From Thalassospira alkalitolerans (GTDB lineage Bacteria; Pseudomonadota; Alphaproteobacteria; Rhodospirillales; Thalassospiraceae), in the NCBI RefSeq assembly GCF_002115745.1, contig NZ_JFKB01000008.1, positions 62,001 through 126,000 of the forward strand: a stretch of DNA of 64,000 nt, read 5' to 3'. This document shows, piece after piece, positions 9,264 through 18,292 of this stretch; the stretch's first letter is position 1, and each line of letters opens with the position of its first letter. The notes beneath the pieces are model-generated. The model had not been told where the DNA came from, searched no databases, and saw only the letters and a program-made list of their open reading frames with translations. The position numbers and the translations under genes are program-made.

Positions 9264-10103
9264 CTAGCTGCTTGGCCCCACAGCAGTCGCTTCACCGGCT
9301 TCTTCCGCAGGCCTGGGCACAGATGCAGATGCATCACCAGCCGATGCCACATCATCCATCCCCAACCGCCCGACAGACGGCAGGCGCAAGGCCGGGCGAT
9401 TGAAATCAATCCCGATATTTAGCCCTAAAAGGTTCAGCTCGATCCCTTCTTGCAGCCCGACAGTGAAGCCAAGCAACCCGAAAAGATTAGCCTGAATGCC
9501 CTGACCGCTGGATGACAACCCGACCGGATTGGTGATTTCGCGGTAATCCTTGCCGATGGCATTGGCTGGCATGTCAAGATCAAGGCCGGGGACTTCGCGC
9601 CCGATATGGGCAACAAACGTATTACTGTTCGGACCGGGATAGCTGCGATATTCGGTGGGATAGGGATAGGTCTTGATCGCGGCCTCGATCTGATCGATCA
9701 GGGCATCAACACCCGCGCCGCGATGATCGGCCAGAACTTGTGGTTCAGAACCAAACCACAACCCATCGGGCAGCGCATAGTTCTTGCGCACCACAGTGCC
9801 CCCACCCCAACCAACCACGTCATAACGGGTAAAGCTGGTTTCGCCAGCACGTTTATAAATCACCCACGGATGGACCGCAAAATAACCGCGCCAGCCATAG
9901 GTATGCGCGGCCATGACCTGCACAATCGCAATATCGGCATTGGCCCCCGGATCAGGCGCCACCCCCGATGAATGGCGCGGCGCATTGCGCCATGTCTGCG
10001 GTTCCTCGGCCTTTTGACCCGGCGGGTCTTCGGCAAGACTGATCCCGAACGGCAACACAAATACAGCCAGAAGGCCAAGAATAATGGTTCTGCCTTTTTT
10101 CAC
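9264..10103 (-). CDS. DUF3750 family exported protein
   Basis: Protein of 279 residues with an N-terminal signal peptide or anchor (MKKGRTIILGLLAVFVLPFGISLAE). The body shows the DUF3750 pattern: VMAAHTYGWRGYFAVHPWVIYKR, a GGGT turn, and the strongly conserved RSYPGPNSNTFVAHIGRE around 165-185. The function of the family is unknown; the conserved arrangement of His, Tyr, Cys-free NTF and Asn residues suggests a hydrolase-like pocket, but this is a guess. The C-terminal 40 residues are Ala/Glu/Ser-rich and probably disordered. It stands alone between an MFS gene and an AraC regulator. A small GGGGG/CCCCC hairpin overlaps its stop codon. Confidence 0.75.
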   Translation of the reverse strand: MKKGRTIILGLLAVFVLPFGISLAEDPPGQKAEEPQTWRNAPRHSSGVAPDPGANADIAIVQVMAAHTYGWRGYFAVHPWVIYKRAGETSFTRYDVVGWGGGTVVRKNYALPDGLWFGSEPQVLADHRGAGVDALIDQIEAAIKTYPYPTEYRSYPGPNSNTFVAHIGREVPGLDLDMPANAIGKDYREITNPVGLSSSGQGIQANLFGLLGFTVGLQEGIELNLLGLNIGIDFNRPALRLPSVGRLGMDDVASAGDASASVPRPAEEAGEATAVGPSS

Positions 10104-10264
10104 GCATCAATCCTGTCATATGTCAGATGTCACATTTCACTATTGTTACAATAACAGCGAAAAAATGAGATCAAAGAATGGCAAAGATGACGCAAGGGAC
10201 CATCAAAACTATGTGAGCACTTGCGACAATTCTGCGACATTTCACGCATCCACCGGCCCCCTAC

Positions 10265-11275
10265 TTATGGCCAGGCGGCAAAGGTATCATCGCGCACCCG
10301 TTCTTCGGCCCGGCGAAGACGGCGATAAGCACCGGGGGCCTCGCCCATATAGCGTTTGAAAAACCGGCTGAAATAGGCCGGATCCCGAAAGCCAAGCCCA
10401 TAGGCAATCTGCGCCACACCAAGCGGACTTTGTTCAAGCCGCATACAGGCTTCGCGCAAGATCCGTTCATGTATCAACGTCAGGGGTGCCTTACCGGTGG
10501 CCCGCATCACCGCCGATCCCAGCCGCCGTTCACTAACACCCAGCGCACCGGCATAATCAGCCACATTCCAGTGTTCGCGAAAATGCAGTTCAAGCACCTG
10601 CAAAAACCGCTGAAACGTGATGGAACCGGGGCGATGTTTATCGCGCTGTTCCATAACCCCCTCGGCCAGACGCAGAACCATGGTCAGGATAATCTGTAAA
10701 TGCGCACCAACAACCGTGCTTGCCCCCAGGGCATTTTGCAAAAGCTCTGCCCGGATCGCGTCAAAACTGCGTGCCAAAAGTGCAAGATTATCACTCCCCT
10801 CGGCCGGGGTGACGTTATGAACCGTATCGGCGGCAAAACGCAGCGGCAATCCCCCGCCCAGTCCCACAACCATCTGGGCCATCCCCGATCCGGTAACACC
10901 ACCAGATCCAACAACAGCACCGCCACCGCCACCGCAATGACGCGCCACAAGGTCATCAACCACCGATAACAAATATCCTTTCGCCCCGGCAGCCACCGAC
11001 ACGGCCTGTGTTTCGCCAAGTGGCAACCATACCAATGCCGGCGCACGGCATTCGATTGTGCCCTGTCGCAAACGGATATGCGCCCGCCCGGACAACATCA
11101 GCACCGCATAACACCGATCCCGACGCCCCGGATCGTTCATCACCCAGTCCTGTGCGGATAATGAAGGGTCAAACCGGTCCATGATGGCCTGTGTCGTTAC
11201 CGGCACCGGATCATCAAAATGCCGCGCACCAAACGATGTTTGGCGTCGGACAGATAGGCGCCCTGATGGATCCAT
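10265..11275 (-). CDS. AraC-family transcriptional regulator
   Basis: DNA-binding regulator of 336 residues. The N-terminal two thirds is a cupin-like sensor of the AraC_binding_2 type (about 20-190), as in regulators of aromatic compound breakdown; the C-terminal third (about 230-330) holds two helix-turn-helix units, with the conserved VAQIAYGLGFRDPAYFSRFFKRYMGEAPGAYRR end. The sensor domain contains an unusual Gly-rich insertion (about 115-140, GGGGGAVVGSGGVTGSG). It is divergent from the branched-chain-type ABC importer and ALDH operon starting at 11594 and very probably controls it in response to the imported compound. Confidence 0.88.
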   Translation of the reverse strand: MDPSGRLSVRRQTSFGARHFDDPVPVTTQAIMDRFDPSLSAQDWVMNDPGRRDRCYAVLMLSGRAHIRLRQGTIECRAPALVWLPLGETQAVSVAAGAKGYLLSVVDDLVARHCGGGGGAVVGSGGVTGSGMAQMVVGLGGGLPLRFAADTVHNVTPAEGSDNLALLARSFDAIRAELLQNALGASTVVGAHLQIILTMVLRLAEGVMEQRDKHRPGSITFQRFLQVLELHFREHWNVADYAGALGVSERRLGSAVMRATGKAPLTLIHERILREACMRLEQSPLGVAQIAYGLGFRDPAYFSRFFKRYMGEAPGAYRRLRRAEERVRDDTFAAWP

Positions 11276-11593
11276 GCCTTTTTGCCCCTGAAATATTCCA
11301 AATGGTTATATGTAAAATAGTACAATTTTTCGTCTTAAAATGTCAATTTGACCATCTTTACAATGGAAGCATTCCAGTGCCTACTAATATCGCGGACAAA
11401 GAAACCGTCATAAACAACAAAAGATATCGAATAATGCGTCCCCGTTATTTCGCAAATGCGAGACAACGGGCAGGAGGATGCACCGAAGATTTACTTTGCA
11501 CTGCAAGGTAAGTAATGAAACTTCTGTATTTATCTTCCTGAAACCAACGCCAAAGCGGTAAATCCGCCTCGATCATTCAGGAGGAAGACCAAG
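11276..11593. other. Divergent control region, AraC regulator / ABC importer operon
   Basis: No gene seen. This AT-rich spacer should contain both promoters and the AraC binding sites. Visible structures are a small palindrome GTCAATTTGAC near 11340-11350 and a 30-base imperfect palindrome at 11441-11470. A strong ribosome binding site AGGAGGAAG lies just before the substrate-binding protein start. Confidence 0.5.
11441..11470. promoter_or_regulatory. Imperfect 30-base palindrome upstream of the ABC operon
   Basis: Outer arms CCCGTT (11441-11446) / AACGGG (11465-11470) and inner arms CGCA (11451-11454) / TGCG (11457-11460) share one centre. It lies about 125 bases before the substrate-binding protein start, so it could be an operator or a leader hairpin. 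AraC proteins usually prefer direct repeats, so the binding partner is open. Confidence 0.4.
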
Positions 11594-12814
11594 ATGCAAA
11601 TTTCATCACGTCTGCGCATTGCGACACTGGCAGCAGCCACGACCGCATTGATCGGCACCGCCCTTTTGGGCGCACAGGCGCAAGCCCAGGATACATACCG
11701 TATCGGCTATGCCATTTCAAAAACCGGGCCGGGCGCACCGGGTGCCAATACCAGCACCATTCCGAATTACGAAATGTGGGTCAAAGAAGTCAATGACGCC
11801 GGCGGCCTTAAAGTCGGCGATAAAATGATCCCGATTGAAGTTGTCGAATATGACGACCGATCCAGTTCAGAAGAAGCCGTGCGCGCCATTGAACGCCTGA
11901 TCAATCAGGACAAAGTTGATTTTATCCTGTCGCCTTGGGGCACAGGTCTTAACCTTGCAGTCGCCCCGATCCTTGATCGGGCAGGCTACGCCCATCTGGC
12001 TGGAACGGCGGTCAGTGACAAAGCACCACAACTATCCAAGCGCTGGAAAAATTCATACTGGTTGCTTGGCACCGGGTCACAATATGCAAATGAACTTGCC
12101 ACCTTCCTGGACCAGTTGAAATCCGACGGCAAAATCAATAACAAGGTCGCCATGATCGCGGTTGCCGATGGTTTTGGTATCGAGCTTTCCAATGCCGGTC
12201 GCAAGGCACTTGAAAAACATGATTTTGAACTGGTCTATGACAAGACCTATCCGCTGGGGTCACAAGACTTGGCGACCATCGTCAATGAAATCAAGTCACT
12301 GGGTGCGGATACCTTTGTCGCCTTCAGCTATCCGCCCGGCACGCTTGGCCTGACCGAACAGGCGCGTGTTTTGAACTTCAACCCCAAGATTTTCTATGCC
12401 GGGGTTGGCACGGCTTTCCCGCTTTATAAAGATCGCTTTGGCGCGGATGCCGAGGGCGTCGTCAGCCTTGGCGGCGCCAGCGAAACCGATCCAAAAATTG
12501 CCGATTATATCAAACGCCATATCGCCTTTGCCGGTCGCGAACCGGATCGTTGGGCATCAATTGTCAACTGGGCGTCCCTGCAATCCCTGCAGCAGGCCAT
12601 TGAACGCGCCGGTTCGACCGATCGTGACGCCATCAATGCCGAACTGGCCAAGGGTGGATTTGATACCATTCTGGGCAGCTATAAACCGGGCGACCAGAAT
12701 TTCTGGCAGGTCGGCCAGTGGCAGGATGGCAAATTTGTTGGCATTGCACCAACCAGCATGGACGGCGCACAGGCGCTTATCTTCCCGAAACCGGATTGGA
12801 AGGGTGCGCAATAA
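11594..12814 (+). CDS. livK: ABC transporter substrate-binding protein, branched-chain type
   Basis: Periplasmic receptor of 406 residues from the Peripla_BP_6 (LivJ/LivK-like) family. A signal peptide (about 1-31, cleaved after AQA-Q) precedes the first lobe starting DTYRIGYAISKTGPGAPGAN, followed by YEMWVKEVNDAGGLKVGDKMIPIE and the typical R-S-S-S-E-E-A-V-R-A-IERLI helix. It captures the substrate for the permeases and ATPases encoded next. The presence of a salicylaldehyde-dehydrogenase-like enzyme at the end of the operon and an AraC regulator in front suggests an aromatic acid or aldehyde-derived ligand rather than leucine. The symbol follows the family, not a tested specificity. Confidence 0.88.
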   Translation: MQISSRLRIATLAAATTALIGTALLGAQAQAQDTYRIGYAISKTGPGAPGANTSTIPNYEMWVKEVNDAGGLKVGDKMIPIEVVEYDDRSSSEEAVRAIERLINQDKVDFILSPWGTGLNLAVAPILDRAGYAHLAGTAVSDKAPQLSKRWKNSYWLLGTGSQYANELATFLDQLKSDGKINNKVAMIAVADGFGIELSNAGRKALEKHDFELVYDKTYPLGSQDLATIVNEIKSLGADTFVAFSYPPGTLGLTEQARVLNFNPKIFYAGVGTAFPLYKDRFGADAEGVVSLGGASETDPKIADYIKRHIAFAGREPDRWASIVNWASLQSLQQAIERAGSTDRDAINAELAKGGFDTILGSYKPGDQNFWQVGQWQDGKFVGIAPTSMDGAQALIFPKPDWKGAQ

Positions 12815-12841
12815 GCGCACCCCGCCTTTGGGAAGAATTGC

Positions 12842-13714
12842 ATGTTAAGTTACGCAGTCTTTTCAGGGATCACCCTTGGCGGCATGTATGCACTTGTCGC
12901 CATGGGGCTGACCCTGCAATACGGGGTATCGCGGATCATGAACCTCGCCTATGGCGAGCTTGTGGTTGTCGCGTCCTTTGCCGCCTTTGTCCTGATGACA
13001 TCGGCCGGGATCAATCCGGTAATCGGCCTTTTGATCCTTATCCCGGCATCATTTGCCTTAAATTGGGCGATCTATCGCATATTGCTAAAACCGCTTGTCG
13101 CGCGTGCCAAGAACCGTGGCATGCTTGAAGTCGACAGCATTCTGGCTACCTTTGGCCTTTTGTTCATCGTGCAGGGTGTTTTGCTGGTCTGGTTTGGCGG
13201 CAATTACTACAGCTATGACTTCATGAACAGTGCGGTAAATGTATTTGGCGCCGCAATTGCGGCCAACCGTTTGGTTGCACTGGGATTTGCCGTCGTGATC
13301 GGGCTTGGTTTTTACCTGATCCTGACCCGCACCCGGATCGGCACGGCCCTTCGTGCAGTTGCGGTTGATCCACAATCAGCCCGTCTTGTGGCGATTGACG
13401 TTAATTTCGCCGCCTGCTTTGCCTTTGCCCTTGGCGGGGCGATGGCCGCAATTGGCGGCGTTCTGGTCAGCATGTTCCTGACATTTTCGACCTCTATGGG
13501 TGTGGTCTTTACCATGAAGGCCCTGATTGTTGTGATCATGGGCGGGGTTGGCAACATTTTGGGCGCGCTGGTGGCGGGTCTTATCCTTGGTATCGCCGAG
13601 GCACTGGTGGCGACCTATATCGATCCGGGCCTGACCATTGCGGTGACTTATGTGATCTTCCTGCTGGTGCTGTTGATCAAGCCATCTGGCCTATTCGGAA
13701 GGGCCACGTCATGA
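12842..13714 (+). CDS. livH: Branched-chain-type ABC permease, LivH-like
   Basis: Integral membrane protein of 290 residues with about eight helices. It has the LivH family start (YAVFSGITLGGMYALVAMGLTLQYGVSRIMNLAYGELV) and the C-terminal cytoplasmic loop that contacts the ATPase (LGGAMAAIGGVLVSMFLT). It forms the translocation pore together with the LivM-like subunit, whose start codon overlaps this stop by 4 bases. The start follows GGGAAG at proper spacing. Spacing and order with the neighbours match a single transcription unit from 11594 to 17638. Confidence 0.9.
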   Translation: MLSYAVFSGITLGGMYALVAMGLTLQYGVSRIMNLAYGELVVVASFAAFVLMTSAGINPVIGLLILIPASFALNWAIYRILLKPLVARAKNRGMLEVDSILATFGLLFIVQGVLLVWFGGNYYSYDFMNSAVNVFGAAIAANRLVALGFAVVIGLGFYLILTRTRIGTALRAVAVDPQSARLVAIDVNFAACFAFALGGAMAAIGGVLVSMFLTFSTSMGVVFTMKALIVVIMGGVGNILGALVAGLILGIAEALVATYIDPGLTIAVTYVIFLLVLLIKPSGLFGRATS

Positions 13715-14688
13715 ACATCGTCACCTTTAAATCCGACTTCATCAAACCCGTCATTCTTGGTGCAATCATCTTTGCAGCCCTGGCCTTTTTGCCGTCGCTC
13801 GTTGACAGCTATTACATGTCGCTTGCGATCAGCATCACGAGCTTTGCCATTTTGGCAACCGCATGGGCGATGTTTTCCGGTCCGACACGCTATATCTCGC
13901 TGGCAACAGTCGTGTTTTTTGGCATCGGCGCCTATACCGTCGCCGTCCTGGGTGAAATCCTGCCGTTTCCCGTCGTTCTGATCTGTGCCGCGCTGGCCGG
14001 AACGGTCCTTGCCCTTTTGGTCGGGTTTTCAACATTGCGTCTGGCGGGGGTTTATTTCGTGATCTTTACCTTTGGCCTGACCGAACTGGTGCGTCAGGTT
14101 GTCAGTTGGTACGAGGTCAATGTCACCCGCGAATTGGGCCGCTATATTTTCCTGGATATAACGCAAGATGACATCTATTGGCAGCTTCTGACCCTGCTGG
14201 CCGTCCTGCTTTTGACCGGCTTTATACTTGGCCGGTCACGGCTTGGCTTTGCGCTGCGTATTATCGGCGAGGACGAAACCGTTGCCAAACATTGCGGCAT
14301 CAATGTGACCCGGGTCAAGGTTGCCCTGTTTGTTCTGTCTGCTGTTTTCATGACATTGACCGGGGCAATCATGGCGCCGCGCTGGACCTATATCGATCCG
14401 GTGATTGCATTTAACCCGATGCTGTCGTTTCAGGTGGTGATCATGGCGTTACTTGGCGGGCCACGCCGCTTGCTGGGGCCGATTTTGGGTGTGATACCGC
14501 TAACCTTGCTGTTTGAGGTTCTGACCGCGAATTTCCCTAACCATTTCAGCATCATGCTCGGCGTTACCTTTATGGTAATTGTCTATCTGTTACCGGGCGG
14601 GGTCATCGGGCTTTATGAAAAATACGGCGGCCCGAACAAGCCATCGCATCCAAATGGCCCCCCGACGACCAAGGAGAAAACAGCATGA
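13711..14688 (+). CDS. livM: Branched-chain-type ABC permease, LivM-like
   Basis: Second membrane subunit, 325 residues, about nine helices. Family signs are SLATVVFFGIGAYTVAVLGE, LAGVYFVIFTFGLTELVRQVV, and the EAA-like loop GEDETVAKHCGINVTRVKVALFVLSAVFMTLTGAIMAPRW. Start and stop codons overlap those of both neighbours by 4 bases (ATGA), which points to translational coupling. The hydrophilic C-terminus is Pro/Lys-rich. Confidence 0.9.
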   Translation: MNIVTFKSDFIKPVILGAIIFAALAFLPSLVDSYYMSLAISITSFAILATAWAMFSGPTRYISLATVVFFGIGAYTVAVLGEILPFPVVLICAALAGTVLALLVGFSTLRLAGVYFVIFTFGLTELVRQVVSWYEVNVTRELGRYIFLDITQDDIYWQLLTLLAVLLLTGFILGRSRLGFALRIIGEDETVAKHCGINVTRVKVALFVLSAVFMTLTGAIMAPRWTYIDPVIAFNPMLSFQVVIMALLGGPRRLLGPILGVIPLTLLFEVLTANFPNHFSIMLGVTFMVIVYLLPGGVIGLYEKYGGPNKPSHPNGPPTTKEKTA

Positions 14689-15419
14689 GCGCGGAAATTC
14701 TTCTTTCGGTATCGGGCCTGCATAAGGCATTTGGCGGCCTGATTGCCGTCAACCAGATGCAATTTGATGTGCATAAAGGCGAAATCCTTGGCCTGCTTGG
14801 CCCGAACGGATCGGGCAAGACAACGGTGATGAACCTGATTTCCGGCGCACTCCCCCCCAACGAGGGCAAGGTTGTTTTGGCCGGACGTGATATCACAAGT
14901 TTGCCTGCGCACACGATCAGCCATGCCGGGATTGCGCGCACCTTTCAACTCGTGCGCATCCTGCCCGATCTGGATTGCATCGAAAATATCGAAGCCGGTC
15001 TGGCCTTTCGCCCCGGCCCGCTTTGGGGCGACGCGGCGAAACTGGCCGCACGGGCGTTGCTTGATCGTATCGGTCTTGCCGATCACGCCCATACACCCGC
15101 CGGTGATCTGACCTATATCGATCAGAAACGGCTTGAACTCGGCCGGGCATTGGCATTACAGCCCAAGTTGCTGTTGCTTGATGAATGGTTGGCGGGGTTA
15201 AACCCGTCCGAACTTCAGGAAGGCATCGCCCTGGTCCGCAAGCTAAAATCCGAAGGATTAACCATCATCATGGTCGAACATGTCATGGATGCAATCCGAA
15301 GCCTGTGTGATCGATGCGTGGTGATGAATACCGGCACAAAAATCGCCGATGGTACGCCCGAAACGGTTCTTGCCGACCCGGAAGTCATTCGCGCCTATCT
15401 GGGGGACGCTCATGCTTGA
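14685..15419 (+). CDS. livG: Branched-chain-type ABC ATPase, LivG-like
   Basis: Cytoplasmic ATPase of 244 residues. Walker A is GPNGSGKTT (near 38-46), the Q-loop region reads IARTFQLVR, and Walker B is LLLLDEWLAGL. The signature motif is degenerate: where LivG proteins usually have an LSGG-type or LPYG-type sequence this one reads DLTYIDQKRLELGRAL, i.e. the LivG-specific form. The H-loop is MVEH. Helix contacts with LivM come from the insert around 75-110. It overlaps livM by 4 bases at the start and the next ATPase by 8 bases at the end. Confidence 0.9.
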   Translation: MSAEILLSVSGLHKAFGGLIAVNQMQFDVHKGEILGLLGPNGSGKTTVMNLISGALPPNEGKVVLAGRDITSLPAHTISHAGIARTFQLVRILPDLDCIENIEAGLAFRPGPLWGDAAKLAARALLDRIGLADHAHTPAGDLTYIDQKRLELGRALALQPKLLLLDEWLAGLNPSELQEGIALVRKLKSEGLTIIMVEHVMDAIRSLCDRCVVMNTGTKIADGTPETVLADPEVIRAYLGDAHA

Positions 15420-16128
15420 AGTCCACAAACTGTCGGTTTCCTATGGCAAGCACGCCGCCCTTCGCGATGTATCACTGCGCGTGGATCGCGGTGAAATCGT
15501 TGTAATCCTTGGTGCCAATGGGGCGGGTAAAAGCAGCCTGCTTAAGGCCTGCGCCGGATTGGTTGCCAAGCACGAAAATTCCGCCGTCGCCCTTTCGGGC
15601 AAAGACCTGACCGATCTTGCCGCACATCGGATTGTCGAAGCCGGGTTGGCCCTTGTCCCCGAAGGACGGGGGATTTTTGGTGACCTGACCGTGCGTGAAA
15701 ACCTTGAACTTGGGGCCTTTGCCAAACGTGCGCGGGCAAGCGAAAAGGAAAACCTGGCCCGGGTGATTGATTTGTTTCCCAAACTGTCCGAACGCCTTGA
15801 TCAGGCTGCACGCACCATGTCGGGCGGCGAACAACAAATGGTCGCCATCGGACGCGCCTTGATGTCCAATCCCGATATCCTTTTACTTGATGAACCGTCC
15901 CTTGGCCTATCGCCCATCATGACCAGCGACTTGTTCAAGGCACTTACCGCCATACAAAAAACCGGGGTTGGGGTACTTCTGGTCGAACAGAATGCCCGTC
16001 AGTCCCTTGCCATATCCGATCGCGGATATCTCATCGAAAACGGGGCCATCACCGGGCAGGATACTGCCTTGGCCCTGCAATCGGACCCCGCTGTGCAAAA
16101 GGCCTTTTTGGGCCTTGGGGCTGCGTAA
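15412..16128 (+). CDS. livF: Branched-chain-type ABC ATPase, LivF-like
   Basis: Second ATPase, 238 residues. Walker A GANGAGKSS, the LivF mark ALVPEGRGIFGDLTVRENLELGAF, signature MSGGEQQMVAIGRAL, Walker B ILLLDEPSLGLSP and H-loop VEQNAR are all present. I chose the ATG at 15412, eight bases inside the end of livG, because the protein then starts at the typical MLEVHKLSVSYGKHAALRDVSL; the longer frame would read through livG in another frame. ABC complexes of this family use both ATPases as a pair. Confidence 0.9.
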   Translation: MLEVHKLSVSYGKHAALRDVSLRVDRGEIVVILGANGAGKSSLLKACAGLVAKHENSAVALSGKDLTDLAAHRIVEAGLALVPEGRGIFGDLTVRENLELGAFAKRARASEKENLARVIDLFPKLSERLDQAARTMSGGEQQMVAIGRALMSNPDILLLDEPSLGLSPIMTSDLFKALTAIQKTGVGVLLVEQNARQSLAISDRGYLIENGAITGQDTALALQSDPAVQKAFLGLGAA

Positions 16129-16180
16129 AGCAGCCTTTCGCCACCACACAGCGGAACATAAAAGAGCCAGGAGAAACGTC

Positions 16181-17638
16181 ATGAATAATGCCAAATTACT
16201 GATCGACAACGAAGGCGTGAATGCCGCCAACAACCGCACGTTCGAGCGCAAAAACCCGGTGACCGGCGAAACCGCCACGATTGCCGCCGCCGCCAGCCCC
16301 GCCGACGCCTGCAAAGCCGCCGATGCCGCCGCCGCGGCCTTTCCCGAATGGTCCAAAATGGGCCCGGGCGCACGACGTAAAATCCTGCTCAAAGCCGCCG
16401 ATATCATGGAAGCCAAGGGGGCCGAATTTGGCGATCTTGTGCTTTCCGAAACCGGCAGCACGCGCATGTGGGGCGGCTTTAACGCCCATCTTGCGGCCAA
16501 TATGCTGCGCGAAGCCGGGGCCATGACCACCCAGATCCAAGGCAATCTGATCCCGTCCGATACCCCCGGCCTGATGGCGATGGGCATTCGCCAGCCGGTT
16601 GGTGTGGTTCTGGGCATTGCGCCGTGGAATGCGCCGGTGATCCTTGGCACGCGTGCCATTGCCATGCCGCTTGCGTGTGGCAATACCGTGGTGCTTAAAG
16701 CATCCGAACTTTGCCCGGCCCTGCATCGCCTGATCGGGGAATGCCTGGTCGAAGCCGGTGCCCCGGCGGGTGTTGTGAACGTCGTGACCAACGCCCCCGA
16801 AGACGCCCCGGAAATTGTTGAAACCCTGATCGCCCATCCGGCGGTTCGGCGTATCAACTTTACCGGGTCAACCCGGGTTGGCCGGATCATTGCCAAACTC
16901 GCCGCCGAACACCTTAAACCGGTTCTTCTGGAACTCGGCGGCAAGGCCCCCTTCCTTGTCCTTGACGATGCAGATATTGACGAAGCGGTCAATGGTGCGG
17001 CATTTGGCGCCTATATGAACCAGGGCCAGATTTGCATGTCGACCGAACGCCTGATCGTTGACAATGCGGTTGCCGATGACTTTGTTGCCAAACTGGCTGC
17101 CAAGGCCAAAACACTGACCGCCGGTGATCCGGCAAAGGCCGAACATATCCTTGGCGGTGTGGTTAATATCGAAGCCATCAACCGGATCGAAGAACTGGTC
17201 GAAGACGCCGTTTCCAAGGGTGCCAAACTGGTTGCCGGTTCCGGCAAGGCCCATGACGGCGTTTTGATGGATGCGACCCTTCTCGATCATGTCACACCGG
17301 CCATGCGGATTTATGCCGAGGAAAGCTTTGGCCCGATCTGTGTCGTAATCCGTGCTGGCAACGAAGACGAAGCCGTGCGCATCGCCAATGACAGCGAATA
17401 TGGTCTTTCATCGGCGGTATTTTCAACCAATATCCCGCGCGCGATGGAAGTTGCCAAACGCATCGAAAGCGGCATTTGCCACATCAACGGTCCAACCGTA
17501 CAGGACGAAGCCCAAATGCCGTTTGGCGGGGTAAAATCCAGCGGGTATGGCCGGTTCGGGTCGCAAGCATCAATTGATGAATTCACCGAAATGCGCTGGA
17601 TCACCCTGCAAAGCGGCAAACGCCATTATCCGTTCTGA
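16181..17638 (+). CDS. Aldehyde dehydrogenase, salicylaldehyde/vanillin dehydrogenase-like
   Basis: NAD(P)-dependent aldehyde dehydrogenase of 485 residues. Conserved parts are PWNAPVILGTRAIAMPLACGNTVVLKASE (cofactor and substrate channel), the FTGSTRVGR glycine motif, the general-base Glu in LLELGGKAP, and the catalytic Cys in NQGQICMSTERL. The ETGSTRMWGGFNAHLAANMLREAGAMTTQIQG segment and the C-terminal NGPTVQDEAQMPFGGVKSSGYGRFG strongly resemble NahF-type salicylaldehyde and related vanillin or benzaldehyde dehydrogenases. As the last gene of the ABC operon it would oxidise an aromatic aldehyde that is either imported or formed from the import. Start at the ATG after CCAGGAGA. The exact aldehyde is not known. 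Confidence 0.9.
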   Translation: MNNAKLLIDNEGVNAANNRTFERKNPVTGETATIAAAASPADACKAADAAAAAFPEWSKMGPGARRKILLKAADIMEAKGAEFGDLVLSETGSTRMWGGFNAHLAANMLREAGAMTTQIQGNLIPSDTPGLMAMGIRQPVGVVLGIAPWNAPVILGTRAIAMPLACGNTVVLKASELCPALHRLIGECLVEAGAPAGVVNVVTNAPEDAPEIVETLIAHPAVRRINFTGSTRVGRIIAKLAAEHLKPVLLELGGKAPFLVLDDADIDEAVNGAAFGAYMNQGQICMSTERLIVDNAVADDFVAKLAAKAKTLTAGDPAKAEHILGGVVNIEAINRIEELVEDAVSKGAKLVAGSGKAHDGVLMDATLLDHVTPAMRIYAEESFGPICVVIRAGNEDEAVRIANDSEYGLSSAVFSTNIPRAMEVAKRIESGICHINGPTVQDEAQMPFGGVKSSGYGRFGSQASIDEFTEMRWITLQSGKRHYPF

Positions 17639-17714
17639 TCGGAAAAATTAACGGTCGGGCAGCACAGTTGCCCGGCCGTCCTCTTTGACAGAATTTCAGT
17701 TCAGCAGGGGGGAG

Positions 17715-17748
17715 CCTGATCTGTTCGTTCATCACAAGACAGATCAGG
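17715..17748. repeat. 10-bp perfect inverted repeat between convergent genes
   Basis: CCTGATCTGT (17715-17724) and ACAGATCAGG (17739-17748) can form a hairpin with a 14-base loop. There is no T-run, so it is not a classic terminator, although it lies between the convergent ALDH and UPF0178 genes. A weaker hairpin, CGGTCGGGC / GCCCGGCCG with a G-U pair, lies at 17652-17678 and could end the ABC operon transcript. Confidence 0.6.
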
Positions 17749-17771
17749 ACCTGTGACAGGCCGCCCGGCGT

Positions 17772-18254
17772 TTAAGCGCGCAGGGCGGCCTGTATCGTCA
17801 CTTCCAGCACATTGGAAAAACGGGATCGGTCTTTTGGGGTGAAACCGGCATTCCGGCCCTGCTCGCCCGTGACCTCGCGCATATGGGCGGCAATTTCACG
17901 GCCGGCCAGCGCATTGCCAATATTGGCATTGGTGAATTCCTGACCATTGGGCCGCAACACCCGCGCGCCAATTTCAAGCCCGCGTGACGCCAACGGAATA
18001 TCGCTGGTGATAATCACATCGTTCTGGGCGGCGTTTTCAGCAATCCAGTCATCGGCGGCATCAGGTTCCGGTGGCACAATCACGCTTCGGACCAACGGGT
18101 TTCGTGACGGACGAATGCCACCGTTCGATACCATGATCATTTCGATCCGGTGGCGTTCGGCCACACGTTCGCATTCGGCCTTAACCGGGCAAGCATCCGC
18201 ATCGACAAAGATGCGCGGCCGCGTGGGCACATTATTTGATGTATTTTCTGACAT
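17772..18254 (-). CDS. UPF0178 (YaiI/YqxD) family protein
   Basis: Protein of 160 residues of the DUF188 family. The opening RIFVDADACPVKAECERVAERH and the later DDWIAENAAQNDVIITSDIPLASR form a PIN-like acidic pocket with Asp residues at about 18, 20 and 89, so a metal-dependent nuclease activity has been suggested for the family, without firm proof that I know of. The conserved NGQEFTNANIG and C-terminal KDRSRFSNVLE segments are present. It stands between the ALDH operon and a SET-like transporter. Confidence 0.88.
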   Translation of the reverse strand: MSENTSNNVPTRPRIFVDADACPVKAECERVAERHRIEMIMVSNGGIRPSRNPLVRSVIVPPEPDAADDWIAENAAQNDVIITSDIPLASRGLEIGARVLRPNGQEFTNANIGNALAGREIAAHMREVTGEQGRNAGFTPKDRSRFSNVLEVTIQAALRA

Positions 18255-18292
18255 GGCGCGATCATCGCCACACGCACGGCAAAGTCAAGCGA

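Noticed and set aside
15907-16992. 361-codon minus-strand frame
   Set aside because: It is the shadow of the LivF-type and ALDH genes, both with complete catalytic motifs.
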